Source of the DNA: Bacteroidota bacterium | GTDB taxonomy: Bacteria > Bacteroidota > Bacteroidia > Chitinophagales > Chitinophagaceae | NCBI GenBank assembly: GCA_016711825.1 | Contig: JADJSG010000009.1 | Span: forward strand, 198,618-262,617 | Reading direction: 5' to 3' | Length of the DNA stretch: 64,000 nucleotides | Shown: positions 26,299 through 33,794 of the stretch, piece by piece | Layout of the letters: each line of letters starts with the position of its first letter | Position numbering within the stretch: position 1 is the first letter of the stretch | Notes under the pieces: model-generated | Seen by the model: the letters and a program-made list of their open reading frames with translations, nothing else | Database searches by the model: none | Told to the model about the DNA's origin: nothing | Translations under genes and position numbers: made by a program

Positions 26299-28851
26299 TT
26301 ACTTGCTTTTCGACTCGCTGGGTTTTTCCTTTTGATTGCTTCCTTTCTTGGTAAAAAACAATAATGTTTTTTCTTCATTTAAATCTGCAATCAAAGTTTC
26401 ACCTTCCTGAACACCCAAATTTAAAATTTCTTCTGCTAAAGGATCTTCTAAATATTTTTGAATGGCCCGATGCAGGGGTCTGGCGCCAAACTGCTGGTCA
26501 TAGCCTTTTTCAGATAAAAACGTTTTAGCTTTGTCTGTCAACTCAAGCATGAAGCCCAAAGTATTCAGCCTTTTCATAACATTCTTCATCACTAAGTCAA
26601 TAATTTTATAAATATCTTCTTGTGTGAGAGAATTAAAAATAACCACATCATCAATTCTGTTTAAGAACTCGGGCGCAAAGGTTCTTTTCAAGGCTTTTTC
26701 GATCACTGCTTTACTGTTCTCTTCCGAACTTGCTGATTTTGTTGACGTGGCAAATCCCACACCATCTCCAAATTCCTTTAATTGACGAACCCCAATATTT
26801 GAAGTCATTATGATGATAGAATTTTTAAAATCAATTCTTCTTCCCATCCCATCAGTAAGTTGTCCATCATCAAGAACCTGTAATAAAATATTATAAATAT
26901 CTGGATGTGCTTTTTCAATTTCATCTAACAAAATAATACTATAGGGTTTGCGTCTAACTTTTTCGGTTAGTTGTCCACCTTCTTCATAACCCACATATCC
27001 TGGAGGCGCTCCTATCAGTCTACTCACTGAAAACTTCTCCATATATTCACTCATATCGATACGAATAAGTGCGTCTTCACTATCAAACATATTTCGAGCC
27101 AATGCTCTTGCCAATTCAGTTTTACCTACCCCAGTTGGACCCAAAAATATAAATGAACCAATCGGTTTTTTGGGATCTTTCAATCCTACCCTATTACGTT
27201 GGATGGCTTTAACAACTTTGGCTATGGCGCTTTCCTGACCAATCACTACGCCTTGCAAATCTGTACCCATATTGCGTAACTTTTCGCTTTCGGCTGCTAC
27301 CATTCGGTTTACCGGTATGCCCGTCATCATATGAATGACTTCAGCTATATGTTCTTCTGTAATAGGATATCTTTTACTTTTCACTTCTTCTTCCCAACTT
27401 ACTTTGGCTGATTCCAGTTCTTCTTGCAATTTCTTTTCACTATCACGCAAAGCAGCCGCTTTTTCAAACAATTGACTTTTGACCACCTTGTTTTTTTCTA
27501 CTTTAATATCTTCTATCTTTTGTTCCAATTCTAAAATATTTGCCGGCACATTGATATTTTTTAAATGTACCCGGGCTCCTACTTCATCCATCACATCAAT
27601 CGCTTTATCTGGAAGCAGACGATCAGTAATATATCGATTACTTAGTTTTACACAAGCATCTATCGCTTCCTTATTATAACTCACATTGTGAAACTCTTCG
27701 TATTTGGCTTTGAGATTATCAAGAATGGTAATGGTATCTTCCACACTTGGTGGCTCGATGAGTACTTTTTGAAATCTTCTATCTAAGGCACCATCTTTTT
27801 CGATATGCATACGATATTCATCTAATGTTGAAGCTCCAATGCATTGTAGTTCGCCACGTGCAAGAGCCGGCTTGAATATATTAGATGCATCTAAAGAACC
27901 ACTTGCTCCACCAGCACCAACGATCGTATGTATTTCATCGATAAATAATATGACGTCACGATTCTTTTCTAATTCATTCATGATGGCTTTCATGCGTTCT
28001 TCAAACTGTCCACGGTATTTGGTACCCGCTACAAGCGCTGCTAAATCAAGACTCACTACTCTTTTATCAAACAAGACCCTTGATACTTTACGTTGATAAA
28101 TACGCAAAGCCAAACCTTCTACAATGGCCGTTTTACCTACACCTGGCTCGCCTATAAGGATTGGATTATTTTTTTTGCGACGTGATAATATTTGCGACAC
28201 ACGTTCAATTTCTGTTTCTCTGCCTACAATAGGGTCTAATTGTCCCATTTCAGCAAGACGTGTTATATCTCTCCCAAAGTTATCAAGTACTGGTGTTTTT
28301 GATTTTACAGTTGAAGAGGCAGGTTTACGTTGATATTGACCTCTATCTTCATCTTCGTCAAAGGATCCCATATCGTCTTTTAGTTCGTTTAAAATGTTAG
28401 GCGATGAGTTGCCTAATACTAATTCTAATTCATTTTTAAATAAATCGTAATCCACATTAAACTGATTGAGTATTTGACAAGCAACATTCTCTTTACTTTT
28501 TAAAATAGAAAGTACCAGATGTTCACTTTCTGCCAAAAAACTCTTTAATGCCTTAGCTTCCAGCACCGTAATCCGAATTACCTTTTCGGCTTGTTTGGTT
28601 AAAGGTAAACTATTGATATTTTGCACATTTTTATTGATTCCCTTATTCTTGATTACTTTTTCAAGTTCTCTTCTAAGATCGATCATATCGACTTTCAGGT
28701 TTTGAAGTATTTTAATACCCAGGCCTTGTCCGTCACGTATCATACCAAGTAGCAAATGTTCTGTACCTATAAAATCGTTTCCTAATCTTAATGCTTCTTC
28801 TCTACTAAACGAAATAATTTCTTTTACTTTTGCCGAAAATTGTGAATCCAT
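26299..28851 (-). CDS. clpC: ATP-dependent Clp protease ATP-binding subunit ClpC
   Basis: 850 residues with full ClpC architecture: double Clp-N domain (~1-145), AAA1 with Walker A GEPGVGKT (234-241) and Walker B VILFIDEIH, a middle coiled-coil with a UVR-like segment (KSQLFEKAAALRDSEKKLQ, ~440-465), and AAA2 with GPTGVGKTELA and IILLDEIEKAH. It unfolds substrates for ClpP in the cytoplasm. An acidic stretch near residues 157-170 (DDMGSFDEDEDRG) between Clp-N and AAA1 is typical of Bacteroidota versions. clpP is not adjacent. It is divergent from a STAS-domain gene across 65 nt. Confidence 0.97.
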   Translation of the reverse strand: MDSQFSAKVKEIISFSREEALRLGNDFIGTEHLLLGMIRDGQGLGIKILQNLKVDMIDLRRELEKVIKNKGINKNVQNINSLPLTKQAEKVIRITVLEAKALKSFLAESEHLVLSILKSKENVACQILNQFNVDYDLFKNELELVLGNSSPNILNELKDDMGSFDEDEDRGQYQRKPASSTVKSKTPVLDNFGRDITRLAEMGQLDPIVGRETEIERVSQILSRRKKNNPILIGEPGVGKTAIVEGLALRIYQRKVSRVLFDKRVVSLDLAALVAGTKYRGQFEERMKAIMNELEKNRDVILFIDEIHTIVGAGGASGSLDASNIFKPALARGELQCIGASTLDEYRMHIEKDGALDRRFQKVLIEPPSVEDTITILDNLKAKYEEFHNVSYNKEAIDACVKLSNRYITDRLLPDKAIDVMDEVGARVHLKNINVPANILELEQKIEDIKVEKNKVVKSQLFEKAAALRDSEKKLQEELESAKVSWEEEVKSKRYPITEEHIAEVIHMMTGIPVNRMVAAESEKLRNMGTDLQGVVIGQESAIAKVVKAIQRNRVGLKDPKKPIGSFIFLGPTGVGKTELARALARNMFDSEDALIRIDMSEYMEKFSVSRLIGAPPGYVGYEEGGQLTEKVRRKPYSIILLDEIEKAHPDIYNILLQVLDDGQLTDGMGRRIDFKNSIIIMTSNIGVRQLKEFGDGVGFATSTKSASSEENSKAVIEKALKRTFAPEFLNRIDDVVIFNSLTQEDIYKIIDLVMKNVMKRLNTLGFMLELTDKAKTFLSEKGYDQQFGARPLHRAIQKYLEDPLAEEILNLGVQEGETLIADLNEEKTLLFFTKKGSNQKEKPSESKSK

Positions 28852-28868
28852 ATCTTGTTTTAATTTAA

Positions 28869-28876
28869 CAAATTTA
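28869..28876 (-). promoter_or_regulatory. -7 element before clpC
   Basis: The minus strand reads TAAATTTG, an exact TANNTTTG, 17 nt before the ATG at 28851. A clear -33 TTTG is not seen. Confidence 0.5.
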
Positions 28877-28916
28877 AGAATTATTTTTACTTTTAAAAAA
28901 TCTAATCTTTATACCT

Positions 28917-29270
28917 ATGTTTTACAAAATAGATACCAAAGAAAATTTTGACATTATTACGCCACAAATGTCTCAATTTAATTACAATATGGCAGAAGAG
29001 TTAATAACACTGTGTGCGCAACTGCAAATAAATGACAAAAGTGCAATCATTGATTTCACAATGGTGGAAGGGATAGATGAAAAGTCGATAAAAGCACTTG
29101 AACATCTTCATGAACAATTTTACAGCAATAATGTATCACTGGCTTTTTGCCATTTGACAAGCAATATAAAACCATTATTATCGGCTGATTTGAATATCAC
29201 TCCCACCTTGATAGAAGCGATTGACCTAATCAGTATGGAAGGGTTAGAAAGGGAATTGATGGGGGAATAA
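28917..29270 (+). CDS. Single STAS-domain protein
   Basis: 117 residues that look like one STAS domain: strand-helix pattern around KSAIIDFTMVEGIDEKSIKALEHLHEQF, then VSLAFCHLTSNIKPLL and a C-terminal helix. Such proteins act as anti-anti-sigma factors or as partners of kinase/phosphatase switches. The usual phospho-Ser position is not clear: the DFTMVEGID loop has Thr but no obvious Ser-Ser motif. No kinase or phosphatase partner is adjacent. It diverges from clpC and may share a regulatory region with it. Confidence 0.6.
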   Translation: MFYKIDTKENFDIITPQMSQFNYNMAEELITLCAQLQINDKSAIIDFTMVEGIDEKSIKALEHLHEQFYSNNVSLAFCHLTSNIKPLLSADLNITPTLIEAIDLISMEGLERELMGE

Positions 29271-29488
29271 TACTCATGGACTGTAAACGAATTATTTAAA
29301 CTTTGACCTTGAAACGATTCAAGGGAAGGTATATAAAATGCTATACTTCTTTAAAACAGTTATTTTACAAATTGGCAATTGAATGAATTGAAATTCATAT
29401 GATATCATCTGTTTTTAAATCCGTTATCATTATTTTAGATAAAACAGGCATTCAAGGGTATTTGGGTAGAAAAAAGTAAAACGTAAAA

Positions 29489-30178
29489 CTATTTTCTTTT
29501 CTTTTCACGCTCCTCGTGTTCAACGTACTTTTCTACTTCTTTTAATATTTTCCCTGTTTTGCTTATCATATAGTTTTCTCCTTTCAATGATATCATTGCT
29601 TGTTGATCGCGATTAAAACTCATCGCTGCATCATATTGAAGGGCAATCACTTCTTGTCCTTTTTCAGATATATAACCAAATTTATTGTTTAGAGAAACTA
29701 CTGCTAATCCCATCGAGAAATCTTGTGCCAAGTCATATTTCAACGGTATTGTTACATCTCCTCTAAGGTTAATAAAGCCCCATTTGCCATTTTTTTGCAC
29801 CCTTGCCTTGCCTTCATGAAAGGTATAGGCTTCATCATAAATGGGTTGAATAATCCAATCTGCCTTTTTATTAATATAACCATATTTGCCTCCAAATTTT
29901 ACACAAGCCAAGCCATCAACAAAAGCAGCGGCATCTTCATATTGTAAAGGAATGATTTCTTTACCTGTTTGGTCAATATAACCTCTTTTATTGTTCGCCA
30001 TCACCAATGCGATACCATCGCTAAATTCACTACCTGCTTGATAATTTGGGTTTACAATAATTTCATTTTTTTGATTTTTGTACCCTACTTTACTTTGATG
30101 ATAAAAGCGTGTTAAGGTCTGCCCTTGCGAAACAAGAGCCATTGATGATATAAAAACAACAAACATGGTTTTTTTCAT
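29489..30178 (-). CDS. WG-repeat exported protein
   Basis: 229 residues with a signal peptide (to ~residue 19, SQGQ). The rest consists of about five WG repeats (~35 residues each) with cores such as RGYIDQTGKEIIPLQYEDA, YGYINKKADWIIQPIYDEA, WGFINLRGDVTIPLKYD and FGYISEKGQEVIALQYD. WG repeats form beta-rich folds in many secreted Bacteroidota proteins; function is unknown. The C-terminus is a basic/acidic helix (VEKYVEHEEREKKRK). It stands alone. Confidence 0.85.
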   Translation of the reverse strand: MKKTMFVVFISSMALVSQGQTLTRFYHQSKVGYKNQKNEIIVNPNYQAGSEFSDGIALVMANNKRGYIDQTGKEIIPLQYEDAAAFVDGLACVKFGGKYGYINKKADWIIQPIYDEAYTFHEGKARVQKNGKWGFINLRGDVTIPLKYDLAQDFSMGLAVVSLNNKFGYISEKGQEVIALQYDAAMSFNRDQQAMISLKGENYMISKTGKILKEVEKYVEHEEREKKRK

Positions 30179-30279
30179 AATAAATGATTTTATGGATATG
30201 TTAATGACAGCTATTTAATTAAATACGTTTGTAAAAATAACAAAAATTAAAAAAAGAGTGCATAATAGTTTTTTATTTA

Positions 30280-30330
30280 TTTGAAGATTGCATATTTGTG
30301 AACTATTTTTGTAGGATATATTTGTGAACT
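30280..30330 (+). promoter_or_regulatory. nuoA promoter region with two overlapping cores
   Basis: TTTG at 30280-30283, a 20-nt spacer and TATTTTTG at 30304-30311 form a full consensus promoter. A second set, TTTG at 30295-30298, 18 nt, TATATTTG at 30317-30324, would start transcription close to the ATG at 30332. A 13-nt direct repeat (ATATTTGTGAACT) at 30292-30304 and 30318-30330 underlies the duplication. Confidence 0.75.
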
Positions 30331-30331
30331 T

Positions 30332-30715
30332 ATGCTTCTATTAGAAATTCAAAACACCCCTTTTAACTATGCACCGGTTGCCATACAATTGATATTGGCT
30401 ATTGGCTTTGTAGGTATCATGATGGCGGCTACTCATTTTTTAGGGCCCAAAAGAAAAACAAGTGATAAACTTGAAAATTTCGAATGTGGTATTGAACAAG
30501 AAGGCAATGCCCGTCAACCCCTTGCAGTAAAGTATTTCTTAGTAGCCATTCTCTTTGTACTTTTTGATGTTGAAGTTATTTTCTTTTATCCCTATGCAAT
30601 CAATTTTAGAGAATTGGGTTGGAATGGATTCATAGCAGTGGCCATGTTTGTAGGATTTTTCATCGTAGGATTTACGTATATCATCAAAAAAGGCGCTTTG
30701 CAATGGGAAGATTAA
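30332..30715 (+). CDS. nuoA: NADH-quinone oxidoreductase subunit A
   Basis: 127 residues with three membrane helices, as in NuoA (~18-38, ~72-90, ~98-118). Conserved pieces are KLENFECGIEQEGNARQP, YFLVAILFVLFDVEVIFFYPYA and GWNGF. It is a membrane subunit at the junction of the arms of complex I. The fragment opens the operon nuoABCDE; the intervals are 74, 66, 109 and 39 nt, wider than usual for overlapping nuo genes. The start is supported by the promoter spacing immediately upstream. Confidence 0.96.
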   Translation: MLLLEIQNTPFNYAPVAIQLILAIGFVGIMMAATHFLGPKRKTSDKLENFECGIEQEGNARQPLAVKYFLVAILFVLFDVEVIFFYPYAINFRELGWNGFIAVAMFVGFFIVGFTYIIKKGALQWED

Positions 30716-30789
30716 TACCTATTTTATAAGAAAAGCCCCTAAAACATAAAAAAACAATCGACTGATTTATACAAAATAATTAGAAACAA

Positions 30790-31350
30790 ATGAGACCCGT
30801 AACACATAATACAAAAATCAAAATGGTAGAACCACCTGCTGGATATGCAGGAGAAGGTTTTTTCTCAATGAAAATGAGTGAAGCTGTGGGATTGGCAAGA
30901 AGTAATTCAATTTGGCCATTACCTTTTGCCACCTCTTGTTGTGGCATTGAATTTATGGCTACGATGGCTGCCCATTATGACTTAGCCCGATTTGGTGCCG
31001 AAAGATTGAGTTTTAGCCCCCGTCAGTGCGATTTGATTATGGTCATGGGGACTATTGCGAAGAAAATGGCGCCAATTTTACGTCAAGTGTATTTGCAGAT
31101 GGCAGAACCACGTTGGGTAATGGCTGTAGGGGCTTGTGCTTGTAGCGGTGGCATTTTTGATTCATATTCCGTATTGCAAGGCATTGATCAGGTAATTCCT
31201 GTAGATGTATATGTACCTGGATGCCCTCCTCGACCTGAAGCGATTATTGATGGATTTATGAAAATACAAGATTTGGTAAAAAGTGAAGACATTAGACGAC
31301 GTGAAAGCGATGAATACAAAGCCTTATTAAACAGCTATGGCATTCAATAA
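30790..31350 (+). CDS. nuoB: NADH-quinone oxidoreductase subunit B
   Basis: 186 residues. Cysteines for the N2 4Fe-4S cluster are all present: the pair in FATSCCGIEFM, one in GACACSGG, and one in VPGCPPRPEAI. N2 is the last iron-sulfur centre before quinone. The short charged C-terminal tail (VKSEDIRRRESDEYK) is typical. It follows nuoA by 74 nt and precedes nuoC. Confidence 0.98.
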   Translation: MRPVTHNTKIKMVEPPAGYAGEGFFSMKMSEAVGLARSNSIWPLPFATSCCGIEFMATMAAHYDLARFGAERLSFSPRQCDLIMVMGTIAKKMAPILRQVYLQMAEPRWVMAVGACACSGGIFDSYSVLQGIDQVIPVDVYVPGCPPRPEAIIDGFMKIQDLVKSEDIRRRESDEYKALLNSYGIQ

Positions 31351-31416
31351 AAAAATGTTGAACATCTTTTCAAACTTCAATCATTAATAAATATTTTAAC
31401 CCTTGTACCTAAAATA

Positions 31417-31914
31417 ATGACGAACGAGCAAATAAAACAACAACTGATAGACAAATTTGGCGACTTGGTTTACCATTTTGAAGAGCCTTATGGTATGTTG
31501 ACATTTGAAACAGCAACAGACAATAACTTAAAAGTGTTGACTTTTTTGCATGATGATGCCCAAATGGGTTTTCACTTTCTCAATGATTTGACTGCAGTAC
31601 ATTATCCTGATAATAAAGATAAAGAATTGGCAGTGGTGTATATGTTGCAAAATATAACGTTGGGCTTGCGTATTCGTTTTAAAGTATTTGTTCCTATTGA
31701 CAAACCAGATGTTTTTACTGCCACAAGTGTGTTTGCTACAGCAAATTGGTTAGAAAGAGAAGCGTATGATTTTTTTGGGATCAATTTTGTAGGTCATCCA
31801 AACTTAATCAGAATTATGAATGTAGAAGAAATGGATTATTTCCCACTTCGAAAAGAATATAAATTGGAAGAACAAACAAGAACTGATAAGGATGATGATA
31901 TGTTTGGGAGGTAA
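31417..31914 (+). CDS. nuoC: NADH-quinone oxidoreductase subunit C
   Basis: 165 residues, a stand-alone NuoC not fused to NuoD. The diagnostic block LEREAYDFFGINFVGHPNLIRI is followed by DYFPLRKEYKLEEQTRTD at the C-terminus. It is a peripheral-arm subunit. The stop codon lies at the start of a short-repeat tract that fills the gap to nuoD. Confidence 0.95.
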   Translation: MTNEQIKQQLIDKFGDLVYHFEEPYGMLTFETATDNNLKVLTFLHDDAQMGFHFLNDLTAVHYPDNKDKELAVVYMLQNITLGLRIRFKVFVPIDKPDVFTATSVFATANWLEREAYDFFGINFVGHPNLIRIMNVEEMDYFPLRKEYKLEEQTRTDKDDDMFGR

Positions 31915-31979
31915 GGGGTTAGGAGTAAGGGGTTAGAGTAATGAGAGATAAGAGATAAGAGATGTGAGATATGAGATTA
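31911..31979 (+). repeat. Short tandem repeats between nuoC and nuoD
   Basis: GTAAGGGGTTAG occurs at 31911-31922 and 31925-31936 (14-nt period; the first copy includes the nuoC stop). It is followed by five tandem heptamers at 31945-31979: GAGATAA, GAGATAA, GAGATGT, GAGATAT, GAGATTA. Purine-rich and non-coding. Confidence 0.85.
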
Positions 31980-32023
31980 GGGATTGTTCGTTTTAATAAA
32001 AAAATTGGAATATAATAAAGCAA

Positions 32024-33241
32024 ATGAGTCAGAAACAAAATATACAATTACCAGAAGGTGGATTGGGTAAGCAAACAACAACCCTTAATTTAGGGCCTAC
32101 ACATCCTGCTACACATGGCGTGTTTCAAAACATTTTAGAAATGGATGGCGAACGCATTGTGGATGCTGTACCTACCATTGGTTTTATACATAGAGCCTTT
32201 GAAAAAATTGCAGAAAGAAGACCTTACTATCAAATCACACCACTGACCGATCGATTAAATTATTGCTCTTCTCCTATCAATAATATGGGTTGGCACATGA
32301 CCGTTGAAAAACTGATTGGGGCAAAACTTCCAAAAAGGGTTGAATATTTACGAATCATCATCATGGAATTGGCGCGTATTGCTGACCATTTAGTATGCAA
32401 TTCAGTAATAGGTGTTGACACCGGTGCTTTTACTGGATTTATTTATGTATTTGAATTCAGAGAAAAAATTTATGAAATATTTGAAGAGGTTTGTGGATCC
32501 CGACTGACTACCAATATAGGTCGAATAGGTGGTTTTGAAAGAAACTTTTCGGATCTTTCTTTCCAACGCATCAATCAATTTTTAAAAGATTTTCCGAAGG
32601 CCATGAAAGAATTTGAAACCTTGTTTAACAGAAACAGGATTTTCATGGAAAGAACCATGGGTGTGGGTGGCATCGAAGCATCAAGAGCATTGAACTATGG
32701 GTTTACAGGTCCAAACCTCAGGGCTACAGGCATCGATTATGATATCAGAACTGCACATCCTTACAGCAGTTACGAAGATTTTGATTTTTCGATACCCGTA
32801 GGAACAACAGGTGATGTGTATGATCGATTTTTAGTAAGAAATGAAGAAATATGGCAAAGTGTTAGATTGATCCAACAAGCAATGGATAAAATAAAAGGTT
32901 TAGATCCAAGCATTTTTCATGCTGATTTACCTGATTTTTACCTACCTGAAAAAGAAGATGTTTACACCAAAATGGAAGCCTTAATCTATCATTTTAAAAT
33001 TGTAATGGGCGAAACCGACCTGCCAGTAGGAGAAGTATACAATTCAATTGAGGGTGGTAATGGCGAGTTGGGATTTTATTTGATCAGCGATGGAGGTCGT
33101 ACCCCCTATCGCTTACACTTTAGACGACCATGCTTTATTTATTACCAGGCCTACCCAGAAATCGTGAAAGGCAGTATGCTCAGCGATGCTGTGGTTACCA
33201 TGAGTAGCCTCAACCTGATTGCTGGCGAAATAGACGCTTAA
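32024..33241 (+). CDS. nuoD: NADH-quinone oxidoreductase subunit D
   Basis: 405 residues, the 49-kDa-type subunit. It has TTTLNLGPTHPATHGVFQ, the quinone-site region with GFIHRAFEKIAERRPYYQ and LTDRLNYCSSPINNMGW, and the C-terminal segments GEVYNSIEGGNGELGFYL and RPCFIYYQAYPEIVKGS. With NuoB it forms the quinone-reduction site. Start ATG 32024 is preceded by A-rich sequence, as is common in Bacteroidota, without Shine-Dalgarno. Confidence 0.98.
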   Translation: MSQKQNIQLPEGGLGKQTTTLNLGPTHPATHGVFQNILEMDGERIVDAVPTIGFIHRAFEKIAERRPYYQITPLTDRLNYCSSPINNMGWHMTVEKLIGAKLPKRVEYLRIIIMELARIADHLVCNSVIGVDTGAFTGFIYVFEFREKIYEIFEEVCGSRLTTNIGRIGGFERNFSDLSFQRINQFLKDFPKAMKEFETLFNRNRIFMERTMGVGGIEASRALNYGFTGPNLRATGIDYDIRTAHPYSSYEDFDFSIPVGTTGDVYDRFLVRNEEIWQSVRLIQQAMDKIKGLDPSIFHADLPDFYLPEKEDVYTKMEALIYHFKIVMGETDLPVGEVYNSIEGGNGELGFYLISDGGRTPYRLHFRRPCFIYYQAYPEIVKGSMLSDAVVTMSSLNLIAGEIDA

Positions 33242-33280
33242 TTAAACACAGAATTATTAAAAAAAATTAAATAAGAAACA

Positions 33281-33769
33281 ATGGCATTTTCGCAAGATAT
33301 CGTACATAAAATCAACGCATTAACCCAAAAATACCCTCAAGGGAAACAAAAAAGTGCTTTGATCCCTGTTTTGCATCTGATACAAGAAACAGGTAATAAC
33401 TCATTGAGCATAGAACAGATGGATGAGGTCGCTTCCTTGCTTCAAATATCTCCCATTGAAGTATATGAAGTAGCCACTTTTTATACCATGTTTAATCTAA
33501 AACCTGTGGGTAAGTATGTACTGGAAGTTTGTCAAACAGGACCATGTATGCTCAACGGTAGCGATGAAATCATTGAATACATTAAACAGAAACTCAATAT
33601 AAAAAATGGTGAAACTACCCCAGATGGCTTATTTACTTTAAAAACAGCCGAATGTTTAGGCGCTTGTGGCTACGCACCCATGATGCAATTGGGCAAAACC
33701 TATAAGGAGTTTTTAACCCCACAAAAAATAGATGAAATACTTGAGTCATGTAGAAATGCAGCAAACTAA
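33281..33769 (+). CDS. nuoE: NADH-quinone oxidoreductase subunit E
   Basis: 162 residues of the 24-kDa thioredoxin-like 2Fe-2S family. The four ligands are seen in VCQTGPCMLNG and AECLGACGYAP, and the N-terminal helical region has ALIPVLHLIQE and YEVATFYTMF. It forms the NADH-input module with NuoF. No nuoF follows: the S46 peptidase gene runs in the opposite direction with only 25 nt between the stops, so the rest of complex I must be elsewhere. Confidence 0.97.
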   Translation: MAFSQDIVHKINALTQKYPQGKQKSALIPVLHLIQETGNNSLSIEQMDEVASLLQISPIEVYEVATFYTMFNLKPVGKYVLEVCQTGPCMLNGSDEIIEYIKQKLNIKNGETTPDGLFTLKTAECLGACGYAPMMQLGKTYKEFLTPQKIDEILESCRNAAN

Positions 33770-33794
33770 GTCTACAATTACAATAGTATAGTTA

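Noticed and set aside
31945..31979. Possible CRISPR-like array between nuoC and nuoD
   Set aside because: Repeats are 7 nt and directly adjacent with no spacers; it is a simple tandem repeat.
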